This document shows positions 1-9,507 of a stretch of 64,000 bases of DNA, piece after piece (position 1 is the stretch's first letter; each line of letters begins with the position of its first letter). The position numbers and the translations under genes are program-made. Source of the DNA: Haloarcula regularis (GTDB taxonomy: Archaea > Halobacteriota > Halobacteria > Halobacteriales > Haloarculaceae); NCBI RefSeq assembly GCF_029338315.1, contig NZ_CP119794.1, forward strand, positions 372,001 to 436,000, in the 5' to 3' direction. A model generated the notes under the pieces. It did not search any database. It was given only the letters and a program-made list of their open reading frames with translations, and had not been told where the DNA came from.

Positions 1-428
1 TCCCGGCCGGCGCGGAGGCCGCCTATCTCGAGCGCGGGGCCGACGACATGCTCGGTCGTCCCCGGGGGCGAGGTCGAGGTGAGGATGACCGTGTCGCCCT
101 CGCGGAGGTGGGGTTCGACGTTCCGGGCGGCCTGCTCGACGTACGTGAGCACGGCGCGCTCGGCGTCTTCGTCGAACGGCGTCGGGACGCAGATGAGGTG
201 GTAGTCACTTTCTGTAGCCGTCGTCTGGAGCGACAGGCGCCCCGAGTCCAGCGCCTGCTGGACGTACGCCTCGAGTTCGACCTCGTTGTACGGCGGCGCG
301 CTCTCACGGAGCATCTCGATGCGCTCGCGGTCTGTGTCGACGCCGACGACGGAGAACCCCTCGTTGGCAAAGAGCGCGGCGGTCGGCAGACCGACGTACC
401 CGAGTCCGTGGACGGCGACGCTCGTCAT
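1..428 (-). CDS. wecC: UDP-N-acetyl-D-mannosaminuronate dehydrogenase, N-terminal part (runs off the window)
   Basis: Expected to oxidise UDP-ManNAc to UDP-ManNAcA with NAD in the cytoplasm. The visible ~142 residues begin with a Rossmann motif (HGLGYVGLPTAALFA) and contain the family stretches VPTPF, TYVEQAA and STSPPGTTE, which resemble WecC more closely than generic UDP-glucose dehydrogenases. The catalytic Cys lies outside the window. The ATG overlaps the TGA of the upstream epimerase gene (ATGA), so the two are translationally coupled and form a UDP-ManNAcA module. The family is certain; the exact sugar is inferred from the wecB neighbour. Confidence 0.85.
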   Translation of the reverse strand, partial: MTSVAVHGLGYVGLPTAALFANEGFSVVGVDTDRERIEMLRESAPPYNEVELEAYVQQALDSGRLSLQTTATESDYHLICVPTPFDEDAERAVLTYVEQAARNVEPHLREGDTVILTSTSPPGTTEHVVGPALEIGGLRAGR

Positions 429-1532
429 GCCCGCACCTCCGAGGTGACTGCCGTCTCGATGCCACATCCCGCCAGAATGCGGGCCGCGGCGTGGCCGTCG
501 CCGAAGGGGAGGTCCCAGTCGGTGTCACGGGTCTGCATCTCGAAGGCGTTGACCACGATGCTTTCCGGTTCGGGACCGGCGAGCACGTTCGACCCGACCT
601 CGAGCGTCTCGGGGCGTTCGGTGTTCTCCCTGAGCGTGACACAGGGTCCCGAGGATGCACGTCTCTTCCTGGACGCCACCGGAGTCCGTGAACACGAGCG
701 AGGCGGTGTCCTCGAGGTGGAGGAACTCGAGGAAGTTCAGCGGCTCGATGCACCGGATGTGTTCGGGCACCGTCAGGCCGAACTCCTCGAGCTTCGCCTC
801 GGAGCGGGGGTGAATCGGGTAGAGGACGGGCTTGTCGGTCAGTTCCGCGTACCGGTTCACGCCCTCGAGTAGCTGGGCGAACCGCTCCGGGTCGTCGACG
901 TTGCCTGGCCGGTGGGCCGTAAGCAGGACGAACTCGCCGGCGGCCACACCCAGGTCCTCGAGGACGGTACTGCGGTCCGCGGCAATGTCTCTGTTCTGGA
1001 GGACCGCGTCGACGACGGTGTTGCCGGTGACGCTGACTCTGTCGGCGGGGATGCCCTCCTCCCGGAGGCGCTCGGCCGAATCGCCGGTCGGCGGGAACAG
1101 GAGGTCTGCGGCGTGGTCGACGAGGACGCGGTTGTGTTCCTCGGGCATGTCGCGGTCGAAGCTACGGAGGCCCGCCTCGACGTGTCCCAGCCGGACGTCG
1201 AGTTTCATCGCCGCGATGCCACCGGCCAGTGCGGAGTTCGTATCGCCCTGGACCAGCACGACGTCCGGGTCCTCGTCGAGGAGGATCTGCTCGATCTCGA
1301 CGAGCATCTGCCCGGTCTGGGCGCCGTGAGTCCCGGACCCCACACCGAGGTTGTAGTCGGGTTCGGGGAGCTGGAGGTCGGTAAAGAACACGTCGTCGAG
1401 CTTCTCGGAGTAGTGCTGTCCGGTGTGGATGACCGTGAAGGGCACGTCTCCGTCGACACACGCTCTGATTACCGGGGCGAGTTTGATTATCTCGGGTCTG
1501 GTCCCGAGGACGAACGCGATGTGTGTGCTCAC
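425..1532 (-). pseudogene. wecB: UDP-N-acetylglucosamine 2-epimerase (non-hydrolysing), frame broken near 645
   Basis: Would convert UDP-GlcNAc to UDP-ManNAc. The reading frame from 1532 has the family signatures LGTRPEIIK, QGDTNS, HVEAGLRS, MPEEHNR, LTAHRP, PIHPR and DSGGVQEE. It goes out of frame after ILGTLC. The other frame continues with VTLRENTERPETLEVGSN to a TGA at 425-427. The break falls at the short G run 644-646 (plus strand); a 2-nt deletion or 1-nt insertion would explain it. Everything on both sides is conserved, so either the mutation is recent or the base call is wrong. Corrected length is about 368 residues, normal for the family. Confidence 0.85.
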
Positions 1533-1908
1533 AGGCCTGAAGACCCGGTATATCCGCTTTGTAAATTGTTTCTTATCGATTCGGGCGTGAAAAACAGATC
1601 GCTGGAAGCAACTCCTTTCGTCGGTTCGGTCTCTTTACCACCTGGTCGTCTACTTACTATTCAAATTTCTAATAGTTGTGTCGGAGTAGCATTCGTTTGC
1701 TAGCCGGGCGGTGGGTGGTTTCCCGGGCAACAGCGACGGAGCCGTCGCGACGATCCGCCGTATCGAGGGTGGAACGACCCGTCGAGGACCCTCGCGTCTG
1801 CCCCGGCACATGGTCGCCTCGTGACGGGTTAGTCACTCTCTTCGGGTCGTCGGTCCGGATAACGACCTCCTTCTCTCCTCGCTGTAACGTGCTGAATCGG
1901 ACCCACGA
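1533..1908. other. Intergenic region upstream of wecB
   Basis: This 376-nt gap lies between the stop of the GT4 gene and the wecB start. I see no convincing gene. The part nearest wecB is AT-rich and holds its promoter; the rest is ordinary GC-rich sequence. Confidence 0.6.
1558..1568 (-). promoter_or_regulatory. TATA-like element of wecB-wecC
   Basis: On the minus strand this reads CAATTTACAAA and ends 26 nt before the wecB ATG. That is the spacing expected for a leaderless haloarchaeal transcript. Confidence 0.5.
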
Positions 1909-3057
1909 TCAGTCGGTCACCTGGGCATCGACGGTGACCCGGCCGGACCGTGCGCCACCCCCGGTCACGAGCCGGTCGTACGTCGCGAGGAGCTGGTCGG
2001 TGATGTGGTCCCAGGTGTACCCGGCCTCGATAGTCTCCCGGTTCGTCCGGGCCATCGCGGTCCGCCTGTCGTCGTCGCGGACGAGTGACTCCATGGCTTC
2101 GCAAAGCTCGTCGATGTCGCCGGGCGGCACCAGGATACCGTTCCCCGGGCCGACGACCTCGGGGATGCTCCCCACGGTCGTCGAGACGATGGCGTTCCCG
2201 CCGGCCATCCCCTCGAGCAGCGAGATGGGGAGCCCCTCCGCGTACGTGGGGAGGACGTATATCGACCCCTCGTTCAGGAGTTCGAGCTTGCGCCGCTCGC
2301 TCACGAACCCGTGGTACTCGACGGCGTCGAACTCGGCTGCCAGGTCCGTCACGATGTCCGACCGCGGTCCCTTCCCGGCGATGCTGACCGTGAACGCGAG
2401 GTCCGCCCAGTCCAGGAGGCGGCGCACCGCGGTCACGAACTCCTCGACGCCCTTGCGGTCGATGAGGTTCGAGACGAAGACGATCCGTGGGGGGTCGACG
2501 CCGTAGACCGGGGCGAAGTCCTCGGCTTGGACCGGGTTCGGGAGCACGCTGACGGACTCGAGGGTCAGCTCCTGCTCGAGGACCGTCGCCCAGTACTCCG
2601 AGAGGACGACGACCTCGGTACAGCGGTCGAAGATGAACTGGATGTACGCCCGCCGGCCCGGCCCGGCCTCCGCGAGGAAGTCGTCGAAGTCCGACCCGTG
2701 GATGTGGACGACGATGGGGGCGTCACGGAGGAGCGCAACCAGCAGGATGTATATCGACTTCCGGTAGAACGAGACGCGGGAGGACGCGTGGACGTGAACG
2801 ACGTCGGCGTCGAGATACAGGGGGAAGAGCACCACTCGCGAGAGCGCCGAGAGGGCCGCGAGGACCAGCCAACGCGCCTTCGCGAACCCGCCGGCGTCCA
2901 GGGCGTCGCTCCCGGCCGGGACGCTGGTGTTGTAAACGGTCACGTCGAGGTGGTCACTGAGCTCGTCTGCCTGCCCCCGGAGGAACTGTGAGACGCCGCC
3001 GGTCTCTTGCCGACACGGTCCGACGATGAGCAGCGACTCGGGCGATGGGTCAGCCAT
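1909..3057 (-). CDS. Glycosyltransferase family 4 (GT-B)
   Basis: This 382-aa cytoplasmic, probably membrane-associated retaining glycosyltransferase adds a sugar from a nucleotide donor during polysaccharide or lipid-linked glycan assembly. The N-terminal domain shows the glycine-rich QETGGVSQF loop and HIHGSDF. The C-terminal donor domain shows FVSNLIDRKG and the family's E-x7-E motif in EGLPISLLEG, followed by VVGPGNGILVPPGD. The start is set by an ATAACAA-type element 26-34 nt upstream with no Shine-Dalgarno, which suggests a leaderless transcript. Sugar and linkage cannot be read from sequence. Confidence 0.88.
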   Translation of the reverse strand: MADPSPESLLIVGPCRQETGGVSQFLRGQADELSDHLDVTVYNTSVPAGSDALDAGGFAKARWLVLAALSALSRVVLFPLYLDADVVHVHASSRVSFYRKSIYILLVALLRDAPIVVHIHGSDFDDFLAEAGPGRRAYIQFIFDRCTEVVVLSEYWATVLEQELTLESVSVLPNPVQAEDFAPVYGVDPPRIVFVSNLIDRKGVEEFVTAVRRLLDWADLAFTVSIAGKGPRSDIVTDLAAEFDAVEYHGFVSERRKLELLNEGSIYVLPTYAEGLPISLLEGMAGGNAIVSTTVGSIPEVVGPGNGILVPPGDIDELCEAMESLVRDDDRRTAMARTNRETIEAGYTWDHITDQLLATYDRLVTGGGARSGRVTVDAQVTD

Positions 3058-3080
3058 TGCGGAGGGCTACCCGGAGTCGA

Positions 3081-3093
3081 CGTATTGTTAATC
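3081..3093 (-). promoter_or_regulatory. ATAACAA-type promoter element, GT4 gene
   Basis: Reads GATTAACAATACG on the minus strand, about 26-34 nt before the ATG at 3057. One of a series of similar elements across 3-32 kb. Confidence 0.5.
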
Positions 3094-3196
3094 ACTACAT
3101 GTCGCCGACCTGCCCGGCCGGGACGGCGGTGATTTCAGGGTGGAAAGGGACGTATAATAAATACTGACAGTGTCGAGCTTTCGAACGAAGATTTCA

Positions 3197-4017
3197 ATGG
3201 TTTCGGTAAGCGTCGTCGTGGCGACGTTGCAGTCCTACGACGAGTTAGACGTGGTGGACTATCTCGAACGGGGGACGTACGACGACTACGAGGTGGTCGT
3301 CCGTGACGACTATCCAGTCTGTAAGGCACGGAACGAGGGGATACGACAGGCACGGGCGGACAAAATCGTCTTCCTCGACGACGACTCGCTCCCGCGCGAG
3401 GACTACCTCGAACGGGCCGTCGAGACGCTCGAGCAAGAGCCGGCGTACTCCGGGCGGACGGTCCACCCGCGGTCGGACATCTTCGCGCGTCACTTCACGG
3501 CCCACTACAACCGAGGTGACGAACCTCGCTACGTCGATACGTTCTGGGGCAACAACATGGGTGTCCGCAGAGAGGTGTTCGAGGCAGTCGGCGGCTGGGA
3601 CGAGAACATGGGCTGGGGCCACGAGGAGAAAGAGCTCGCCGCACGGGTGCGGACCCAGTTCGACATCCGTTACGACCCAGACCTGGTGGTCACACACTCC
3701 TACGCCGACAGCGTCCCCGGCTACTGGCGCAAGATGTACAACCTCGAGACACAGCATCCGTACTACTGGCGCAAGGTCGGCTACTCGATGCGCGAGGTCG
3801 TTTCGATGACGGTGTTCGGCGCGCTGAACCCGAAGTACTACGTCGTGCGGGGCTCAGGGGATCGCTGGTCAAGGCCGGGGCCCAGCTTGCCGGGACTGCA
3901 GGCCGCATCAGGGGCGTCCTCGACCTGCTGGGGAAGGACGCACCCGAGTTGGACTCCGGGGTGCCTCCCTTCGAGCGTCGAGCCACCCGCGAGAATCCGA
4001 CGACGTCCGCAGAATAG
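3197..4017 (+). pseudogene. Glycosyltransferase family 2 (GT-A), frame broken near 3854
   Basis: Starts SVSVVVATLQSYDE and has a GT-A DDD metal motif (VFLDDDSLPRED) plus the acceptor-side WGNNMGVRREVFEAVGGWDE stretch typical of GalNAc- or rhamnosyl-transferase-like GT2 enzymes. After KYYVVRG the frame is lost. The next frame gives a sensible tail (RGSLVKAGAQLAGTAGRI) ending at TAG 4015-4017. One missing C near 3853 restores a ~273-aa protein. The ATG at 3197 is chosen because the TATA-like element TATAATAAATA (3153-3163) would place the transcription start downstream of the GTG at 3170. Confidence 0.75.
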
Positions 4018-4032
4018 GGGTCCGTCTACCGG

Positions 4033-5213
4033 TCAGTTCTCGTTGTACCAGACGTCGACGTGGTGATCCGGCGCGTATGACTTCCCGACGATGTCTATCC
4101 GGCCGTCCCCCGTCATGTCGACGGCGACGGCCTCGTGGGTCTCGATGCCCCTGGACACGACTTCCCTGTCGAAGGTCCCGTCGCCGCGGTTCCTGAACAG
4201 GAGGTGGACCGGGTCGTCGTTCTCGCCCAGCCCCATCTCGGCGACGTATATGTCGGGGGTCCCGTCGCCGTCGAAGTCCGCGACCTGCAGCGTGTGGGGG
4301 CAAAAGAGACCGTCTTCGAGGATTGTTCCGGTCCACTCCGGCCCGTCGAAGACCGCGACGCGGCCAGGATGGGTACCGTAGTGGGGGAGTCCCCCTCCGA
4401 GAAGATCACTTCGAGGTCCCCGTCGCCGTCGAGGTCGGCCAGTTCGACCCGCGTGTCGTCCCACCCGGTGACGACCGGGTCGCGACGCCACCCGGTCGCA
4501 GCGCCGCTGTCGCGGTGGTAGACGTAGGTGCCGGCGATGATCTCGTGTTGACCGTCGTGGTCGATGTCCCTGATTCGGAGCCCTTCGATCTCGATGCCCC
4601 GGTCGACGATGTGGAGACAGGATTCCGGCCACGGTTCGACTGTCGGGTCCTCCGGGATGTCGTAGTAGAACACGGTCTCGGACTCCTGGGAGAGACCCAC
4701 GAGTTCGTCGACACCGTCCCCGTCGACGTCGCCGGCCGCCAGGTCGTGGTACTTCTCGAAGGTGTCGGTGACCAGGTGAGGCGTCCACGGCTCGCGGGGG
4801 TCGTCGGGCATCTCGAACCAGTAGACGTCGGTGTTGTTGATGCCCTGGCCGACGACGACGTTTTGCCGCCCGTCGCCGGTCACGTCACACAGCGTCGCGC
4901 CGACGTCCAGGTTCGGGGCGAAGGCCACGTCGTGGCGCTCCCACCCGGGGTTCTCGTACCAGAAGAGGTTGGTGTGTTCCACCCCGACCAGATCGAGCAT
5001 CGCCTCCACCGGAAGGGGGGTGTCTCGGTCGAGCTGGGCCACGAAATCGCGGCCGGGGAACCCCTGTCCGGCGCCGCCGACGATCACGTCGGGGAGGCCG
5101 TTCCCCGTCAGGTCTGTCGTGAGACAGAACCCGAGGCGGGAACACGGTGGGTTCGCGTCGATCTGTTCGTGTCTGAACTTCGTCCGGGACTGCTGTCGTT
5201 CGGTTTCGCTCAT
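4033..5213 (-). pseudogene. FG-GAP/VCBS repeat beta-propeller protein, frame broken at a G5 run
   Basis: A repeat protein of about 393 residues once corrected, with at least six calcium-loop repeats such as DLTGNGLPDVIVG, DVTGDGRQNVVVG, DVDGDGVDELVG, DLDGDGDLEVIF, DFDGDGTPDIYVA and DMTGDGRIDIVG. This is the pattern of integrin-like or FG-GAP propellers. The frame is lost at 4383-4387 (plus-strand GGGGG); one extra base joins FSEGDSP to HYGTHPGRVAVF. Such proteins are usually secreted, but no signal peptide, Tat motif or TM segment is visible. The role is unknown; its place among glycosyltransferases suggests sugar binding or surface-glycan handling. Confidence 0.75.
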
Positions 5214-5447
5214 GGTTCGTGGTCGGGACCGCGGACCGACGCTCGCGCCAGCGCGTGCACAGTCCAGCTAGGCCCCGTCTCGTACTGATCGTGAGTCGCC
5301 GGGACAGATAATTAGCCAGCGCGTACCGCCCGATGTCGTCGCCGACGGCGTTTCGCTCCCCTCGCTGTGACGCGGTCGCGAGCACGCTCCCACTCACCAC
5401 TGTCGGAGTGAATCCGAGACGCGAGGGCGGCCGACAGTACGCGGCTT

Positions 5448-5456
5448 CTAACCTTG
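5448..5456 (+). promoter_or_regulatory. TAACCTTG promoter element, Gfo/Idh/MocA gene
   Basis: CTAACCTTG lies 26-34 nt before the ATG at 5482. The same core occurs at 25620-25630 and, on the minus strand, at 33367-33377. Confidence 0.45.
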
Positions 5457-5481
5457 TGAACTCGGCCACACTGGTTCACCG

Positions 5482-6612
5482 ATGACCTACAAGGTTGCAA
5501 TCGTGGGGACCGGTGCGGACCCGGACAATCCAGACACCGACGGGTTCGCCATGGCGTACCGACACGCCGGCGCGTACGCCCGACTGGACGCGTGTGAGCT
5601 GGTCGGCTGTGCCGACATCGTCCGGGAGAACGCCGAACAGTTCGCCGAGCGCTGGGACATCCCGGCCGGGAACGTCTTCGAAGACGCGAGGGAGATGCTG
5701 GCGGCCGTCGAACCCGACATCGTCAGCGTCTGTGTCCCGCCACACGTCCACGCCCCCGTCGTGATGGAGGTCGCCCGGGGCGAGAGCGTCCGGGCCATCC
5801 ACTGCGAGAAGCCGATGGGTACGACGTGGGAGGACTGCCGGGAGATGGTCGAGACGTGCGACCAGCGCGGGGTGACACTGACCTTCAACCACCAGCGCCG
5901 CTTCGCGGGCCCGTTCACGAAGGCCAAGGAGGCGCTCGATGACGGCACCATCGGGACGCTTGAACGGATCGAGATCGGCGGCGACAACCTCTTTGACTTC
6001 GGGTCGCACCTCTTTGACCTCTGTGGCTACTTCACCGACCAGGCACGGGCCGAGTGGGTGCTGGCAGGCCTCGACTACTCCGAGGAGAACGTCCAGTTTG
6101 GCGCCCACAACGAGAACATGGCTATCGCGCAGTGGCGCTACGAGAACGGCGTCTACGGACTCGCCGCGACCGGCGACGACAGCATGCTCTCGTGTCTGCT
6201 ACGCCTGGTCGGCAGCGACGGCGTCATCGAGATCGGCGGGGACGAGGCTCCCCTCCGGGTCCGGACCGACGGCGGGTGGCGCACGCTCGACACCGGTGGC
6301 GACACCGTTCACGGCCCGAAGGGGTCGCTCGTCGAGGCCGCGAAACAGCGCGTCGCCGCCCGGTTGCCGATGGTGAGCGCCGAGCGCGCTCGCACTCCGA
6401 CGCTGATCGACCGGGCCATCGCCGACGTCGTCGACGCGGTGGACGCCGACAGCGAATCTGCCCTCTCGGCGTCGAACGCGCTGCAGGCGACAGAGCTCAT
6501 CTTCGCCTGCTGGGAGTCCTCGCGCCGGCGGACGCGCGTCCACCTGCCGCTCGAGATCGCCGACAACCCCCTCGAGTCGATGGTCGAGGAAGGCGAACTG
6601 CTGGCCGACTGA
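5482..6612 (+). CDS. Gfo/Idh/MocA family oxidoreductase
   Basis: A 376-aa cytoplasmic NAD(P)-dependent sugar or nucleotide-sugar oxidoreductase. The Rossmann motif VAIVGTG is at the extreme N-terminus; the family signature EKPMG, with its catalytic Lys, is near residue 112. A C-terminal alpha/beta domain carries FDFGSHLFDL. The start is supported by a TAACCTTG element about 30 nt upstream. In this context it could oxidise or epimerise a nucleotide sugar (compare WbpB-type 3-dehydrogenases), but the substrate is not readable. Confidence 0.85.
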   Translation: MTYKVAIVGTGADPDNPDTDGFAMAYRHAGAYARLDACELVGCADIVRENAEQFAERWDIPAGNVFEDAREMLAAVEPDIVSVCVPPHVHAPVVMEVARGESVRAIHCEKPMGTTWEDCREMVETCDQRGVTLTFNHQRRFAGPFTKAKEALDDGTIGTLERIEIGGDNLFDFGSHLFDLCGYFTDQARAEWVLAGLDYSEENVQFGAHNENMAIAQWRYENGVYGLAATGDDSMLSCLLRLVGSDGVIEIGGDEAPLRVRTDGGWRTLDTGGDTVHGPKGSLVEAAKQRVAARLPMVSAERARTPTLIDRAIADVVDAVDADSESALSASNALQATELIFACWESSRRRTRVHLPLEIADNPLESMVEEGELLAD

Positions 6613-6739
6613 TTCTCGATCCGTCGCGTCGACGGTCCACGTAACTGTGACAGCTGCACTCAAATGGTCGAGACGACCGTCTCCGAATCGCTGTTCGCTG
6701 AAAAGCGTCGCGTTCGATATCGTACCGGGTACCGGACAA

Positions 6740-7723
6740 TCAGGCGGGTTCGGTGACGTCGACGGACAGCGACAGGTACCGGTAGGCGTTGTCGGTGGTC
6801 GGGTTCGCTGGCGGTGTGCCCGCGTAGACGAGGTAGGCGACCCGCAGGTCTTCGCCGTACAGCGTGGGCGTGACGGTGTGGTCGTACTCCCAGCTCTCGC
6901 CGCTCTCGACACGCTGGACCTCACGGAGGAGTTCGGACCGCTCGGTGACCGCTCGTGCGCCCTCGCTCCCCGCCTCGAGTCGCTGTAACTGCACGACGAC
7001 GGTGTAGACCTTGTCTTCGCCCTCGTGGTTGGACACGCGCAAGACGAGGTCGGCCCGGCCGTCGGGACCGAGCTCGGTGGGGTAGTTGCCTGCCACCAGC
7101 TTCCCATCGGGTGATTCCGTCAACAGCGACGCCTCGGTGTACGTGACGCCGTCCTGGGGGGTCGTGAGCGCCATGGCGAAGGTGCTCATCGCCGCGATGA
7201 CAACCACTGCCAGCCCGACGTTGAGAAGGACGTCGACGGTGTTGCCCTGTAACCCACGGTAACCCTCGCCCAGCCAGTACCAGAACGGGGCCTTGTAGCG
7301 TGCGTCGGACGAGGTCCGCAGCCGGCGGACGGTGCCACCGGCCAGCGCCACCACGACGAACGCCGTCACGACGAGCAGGATGTTCTGCACAGTCAGCGGG
7401 AGGGCGGAGAAGGCCATGCCTATGCCGAACAGCGGGAGGAGCGCGACGCTGAGCCCGAGCGAGAGAGCGGCCCGCTCGCCCTCGCCGAGGACGCCGTCGT
7501 TCAAGTTCTGCCTGAACGGGTTCGCCGTCTGCCGCCCGCGCCGTGCCGGGAACACGAGCGTCGTGAGCGCGTAGCCCGGCAGCAGACACAGGAAGACGCC
7601 GGCGAGTAACAGTCGAACGGGCGAGGGGAGCAAGAGCAACGCGACGTTGGCCACTGCGAGCAGGCCCACGATCAGCCAGACGTCCGCGAGCTGCGCGACG
7701 AGGGACCGGATGCTATCGCCCAC
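6740..7723 (-). CDS. DUF1616 family membrane protein
   Basis: About 327 aa from the GTG at 7723, which follows a strong GAGGAGGGG Shine-Dalgarno; an in-frame ATG exists at 7795. Four N-terminal hydrophobic segments (residues ~10-130, including VWLIVGLLAVANVALLLL and LAGVFLCLLPGYALTTLV) precede a fifth TM near 190 and a C-terminal beta-rich, probably extracellular domain ending LSLSVDVTEPA. DUF1616 proteins are frequent in haloarchaeal glycosylation loci, but their function is unknown. It faces the deacetylase gene divergently. Confidence 0.75.
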   Translation of the reverse strand: MGDSIRSLVAQLADVWLIVGLLAVANVALLLLPSPVRLLLAGVFLCLLPGYALTTLVFPARRGRQTANPFRQNLNDGVLGEGERAALSLGLSVALLPLFGIGMAFSALPLTVQNILLVVTAFVVVALAGGTVRRLRTSSDARYKAPFWYWLGEGYRGLQGNTVDVLLNVGLAVVVIAAMSTFAMALTTPQDGVTYTEASLLTESPDGKLVAGNYPTELGPDGRADLVLRVSNHEGEDKVYTVVVQLQRLEAGSEGARAVTERSELLREVQRVESGESWEYDHTVTPTLYGEDLRVAYLVYAGTPPANPTTDNAYRYLSLSVDVTEPA

Positions 7724-7823
7724 GGTCCCCTCCTCGCGTGTCGGCGTCGAACCCAGCCTCACGACCCGATTCGTCGGTCCGCTCCCGGGCCCCACCGGCC
7801 CGCACGTAATCTACGATAGCCAT
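7713..7823 (-). other. Possible 36-codon leader ORF of the DUF1616 gene, or its frameshifted true N-terminus
   Basis: The ATG at 7823 lies 30 nt behind an ATAACAAA element, as expected for a leaderless start. It encodes MAIVDYVRAGG..., and its TAG lies just inside the DUF1616 gene. Either it is a short leader ORF that couples translation to the GTG at 7723, or one missing base near 7730 separates the true N-terminus from the rest. No recognisable domain. Confidence 0.3.
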
Positions 7824-7851
7824 CTTGTAGCGCCACTTTGTGGATATTCGT

Positions 7852-7862
7852 CTTTGTTATGG
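7852..7862 (-). promoter_or_regulatory. ATAACAA-type promoter element, DUF1616 gene
   Basis: Reads CCATAACAAAG on the minus strand, identical over 11 bases to the element at 20143-20153. It sits 30 nt before the ATG at 7823. Confidence 0.5.
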
Positions 7863-8082
7863 TCGTACTATGCTCCCGCGTACAGGCCCGTACGAGCGGC
7901 CGGCATCGCATCGCCCGGTCGCCCGGAGATGGTCGAACCGACAGGCCCGCCGCAGGTCGTCGGACGGCGCTGGAACCGTCGCCGTGGCCCACGGCCGTTC
8001 CGTTGCCGATACCCGAATAGGCACCTCCTACCGGATATTAGCAAGGCCAGTACAAACCGTTCGGGGAGACACCCGATACCAA

Positions 8083-9438
8083 ATGAACGGGTCCCCAATC
8101 TCGCGACGTACCGCCATCAAGGCCGGCGCGATAGCGCTGACAGGGCTCGCGGGCTGTCTCGTGCGGCCGGCGAACTCGAGCCCGGGCGCGGGTAGCGAGG
8201 ACCAGGAACCGACCGACGGCGACGCTCGTGACGGCCCCGTCGGCACGGACGACGGCTGCTCACCGGCGACGGGGTCGGGGCCGACCGGTCCCCTGACCGT
8301 CGAGCTCGACAGCCGCGAGCGCGCTCGCTGTCAGGGGCGCCTCCTCGAGGACTTCAGCAACCTCAGTTACTGGGACGTCTTCGACGGGTCGCTGGCCGGC
8401 GGCGAGTCACCGTACCCCGGCCAGTCGGCCCGACTGACGGCGACCGAATCGGAGGTGCGGACGTGGATCGGCCGGTCGTTCGAGGACGGGATCGACCTGA
8501 GCGACTGGGACCTCTCGATGGCCGTCCACCCGGGCACCGGCGAGACGCGCGTCTCGAACCTCCGCCTGCAGCTCATGGCCCCGAACCGGCAGAACCGACT
8601 GGACATGTGGCGCCCGCTGGACGAGACCGACGGCTGGCTGCGGCTCGACTTCGGCGCGACCAGCGAGGTCGGATCGCCGGACCTGACCGACGTCCGCGAG
8701 ATCCGCGTCCAGTCGTGGGTCGGCGACGAACGCGAGGCCGACTTCCGCATCGACGAGCTGCGCGTCACGCCGAAACTCGACGAAGGCGCCGTCCTCATCA
8801 CGTTCGACGACATGTCGCTGTCGCAGTACGAGAACGCGTTCCCGGTGATGCAGGAGTACGACGTCCCCGGCGTCGCAGGGGTCATCCCGCGCCTCGTCGG
8901 CACCGAGCAACGTATCGACCTCACCCAGCTGCAGGCGCTGCAGGGCGCCGGCTGGGACGTCGTGAGTTTTCCGCAGGGCGAGTCCGCTCTCTCGGATTTC
9001 GTCCGGTCTGAACAGGACGCGATGGTGCGCGGGGCCAAGCAGTGGCTCGTCGACAACGGCTTCGAATCCGGCGCCCGATTCGTCACCTTCCCCTTCGGGC
9101 GCGTGACGAAGACGACATTCGACATCGTCTCGAAGTACCACTACCTCGGCCTCTGGAGCGGCCGGTGCCCGAGCGGGCAGCTGACCGGGCCACTGTCTGT
9201 CAGCCGGGTCAACGGTGCTGACCTGGAGACGACGAAACAGACGGTCGAACTCGCCCAGAAGTACCGTCAGGTCGTCCCCATCATGTACCGCACGGTCGGC
9301 GATTCGACGGACCACGTCGCGACGGCGGCCTTCGAGGAGACGATGCAGTTCATCGACGACCTCGGGGTCCCCGTCGTCACGATGTCGGATCTCTGGGACA
9401 TGCAGTCCATCGCGGACGGCGCGCCGTCGGCCGAGTGA
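8083..9438 (+). CDS. Secreted polysaccharide deacetylase family lipoprotein
   Basis: A 451-aa protein with a Tat signal (SRRTAIK) and lipobox (LTGLAGC), so it is exported folded and anchored to the outer face of the membrane. The N-terminal ~230 residues form a beta-rich, carbohydrate-binding-like region. The C-terminal half is NodB/polysaccharide-deacetylase-like: VLITFDDMSLSQYE holds the metal-binding FDD motif, and VSFPQGESALSD and VTFPFGRVTK follow. It would remove N- or O-acetyl groups from surface glycan. The ATG at 8083 is chosen over upstream in-frame starts because it directly precedes the signal peptide. Confidence 0.8.
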   Translation: MNGSPISRRTAIKAGAIALTGLAGCLVRPANSSPGAGSEDQEPTDGDARDGPVGTDDGCSPATGSGPTGPLTVELDSRERARCQGRLLEDFSNLSYWDVFDGSLAGGESPYPGQSARLTATESEVRTWIGRSFEDGIDLSDWDLSMAVHPGTGETRVSNLRLQLMAPNRQNRLDMWRPLDETDGWLRLDFGATSEVGSPDLTDVREIRVQSWVGDEREADFRIDELRVTPKLDEGAVLITFDDMSLSQYENAFPVMQEYDVPGVAGVIPRLVGTEQRIDLTQLQALQGAGWDVVSFPQGESALSDFVRSEQDAMVRGAKQWLVDNGFESGARFVTFPFGRVTKTTFDIVSKYHYLGLWSGRCPSGQLTGPLSVSRVNGADLETTKQTVELAQKYRQVVPIMYRTVGDSTDHVATAAFEETMQFIDDLGVPVVTMSDLWDMQSIADGAPSAE

Positions 9439-9473
9439 CAGACGAAGCGACAGACGGCGCGGAACAGACGTAT

Positions 9474-9483
9474 CATAACAAAG
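9474..9483 (+). promoter_or_regulatory. ATAACAA-type promoter element, GT2 gene
   Basis: CATAACAAAG, about 25-34 nt before the ATG at 9508. The same decamer occurs at 20144-20153 and, on the minus strand, at 7852-7861. Confidence 0.5.
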
Positions 9484-9507
9484 TGGTTCGTCGGGAACTG
9501 ACGAGTG

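Noticed and set aside
3170..3196. Upstream GTG start for the GT2 gene
   Set aside because: It lies within ~10-17 nt of the TATA-like box, so it would precede the transcription start.
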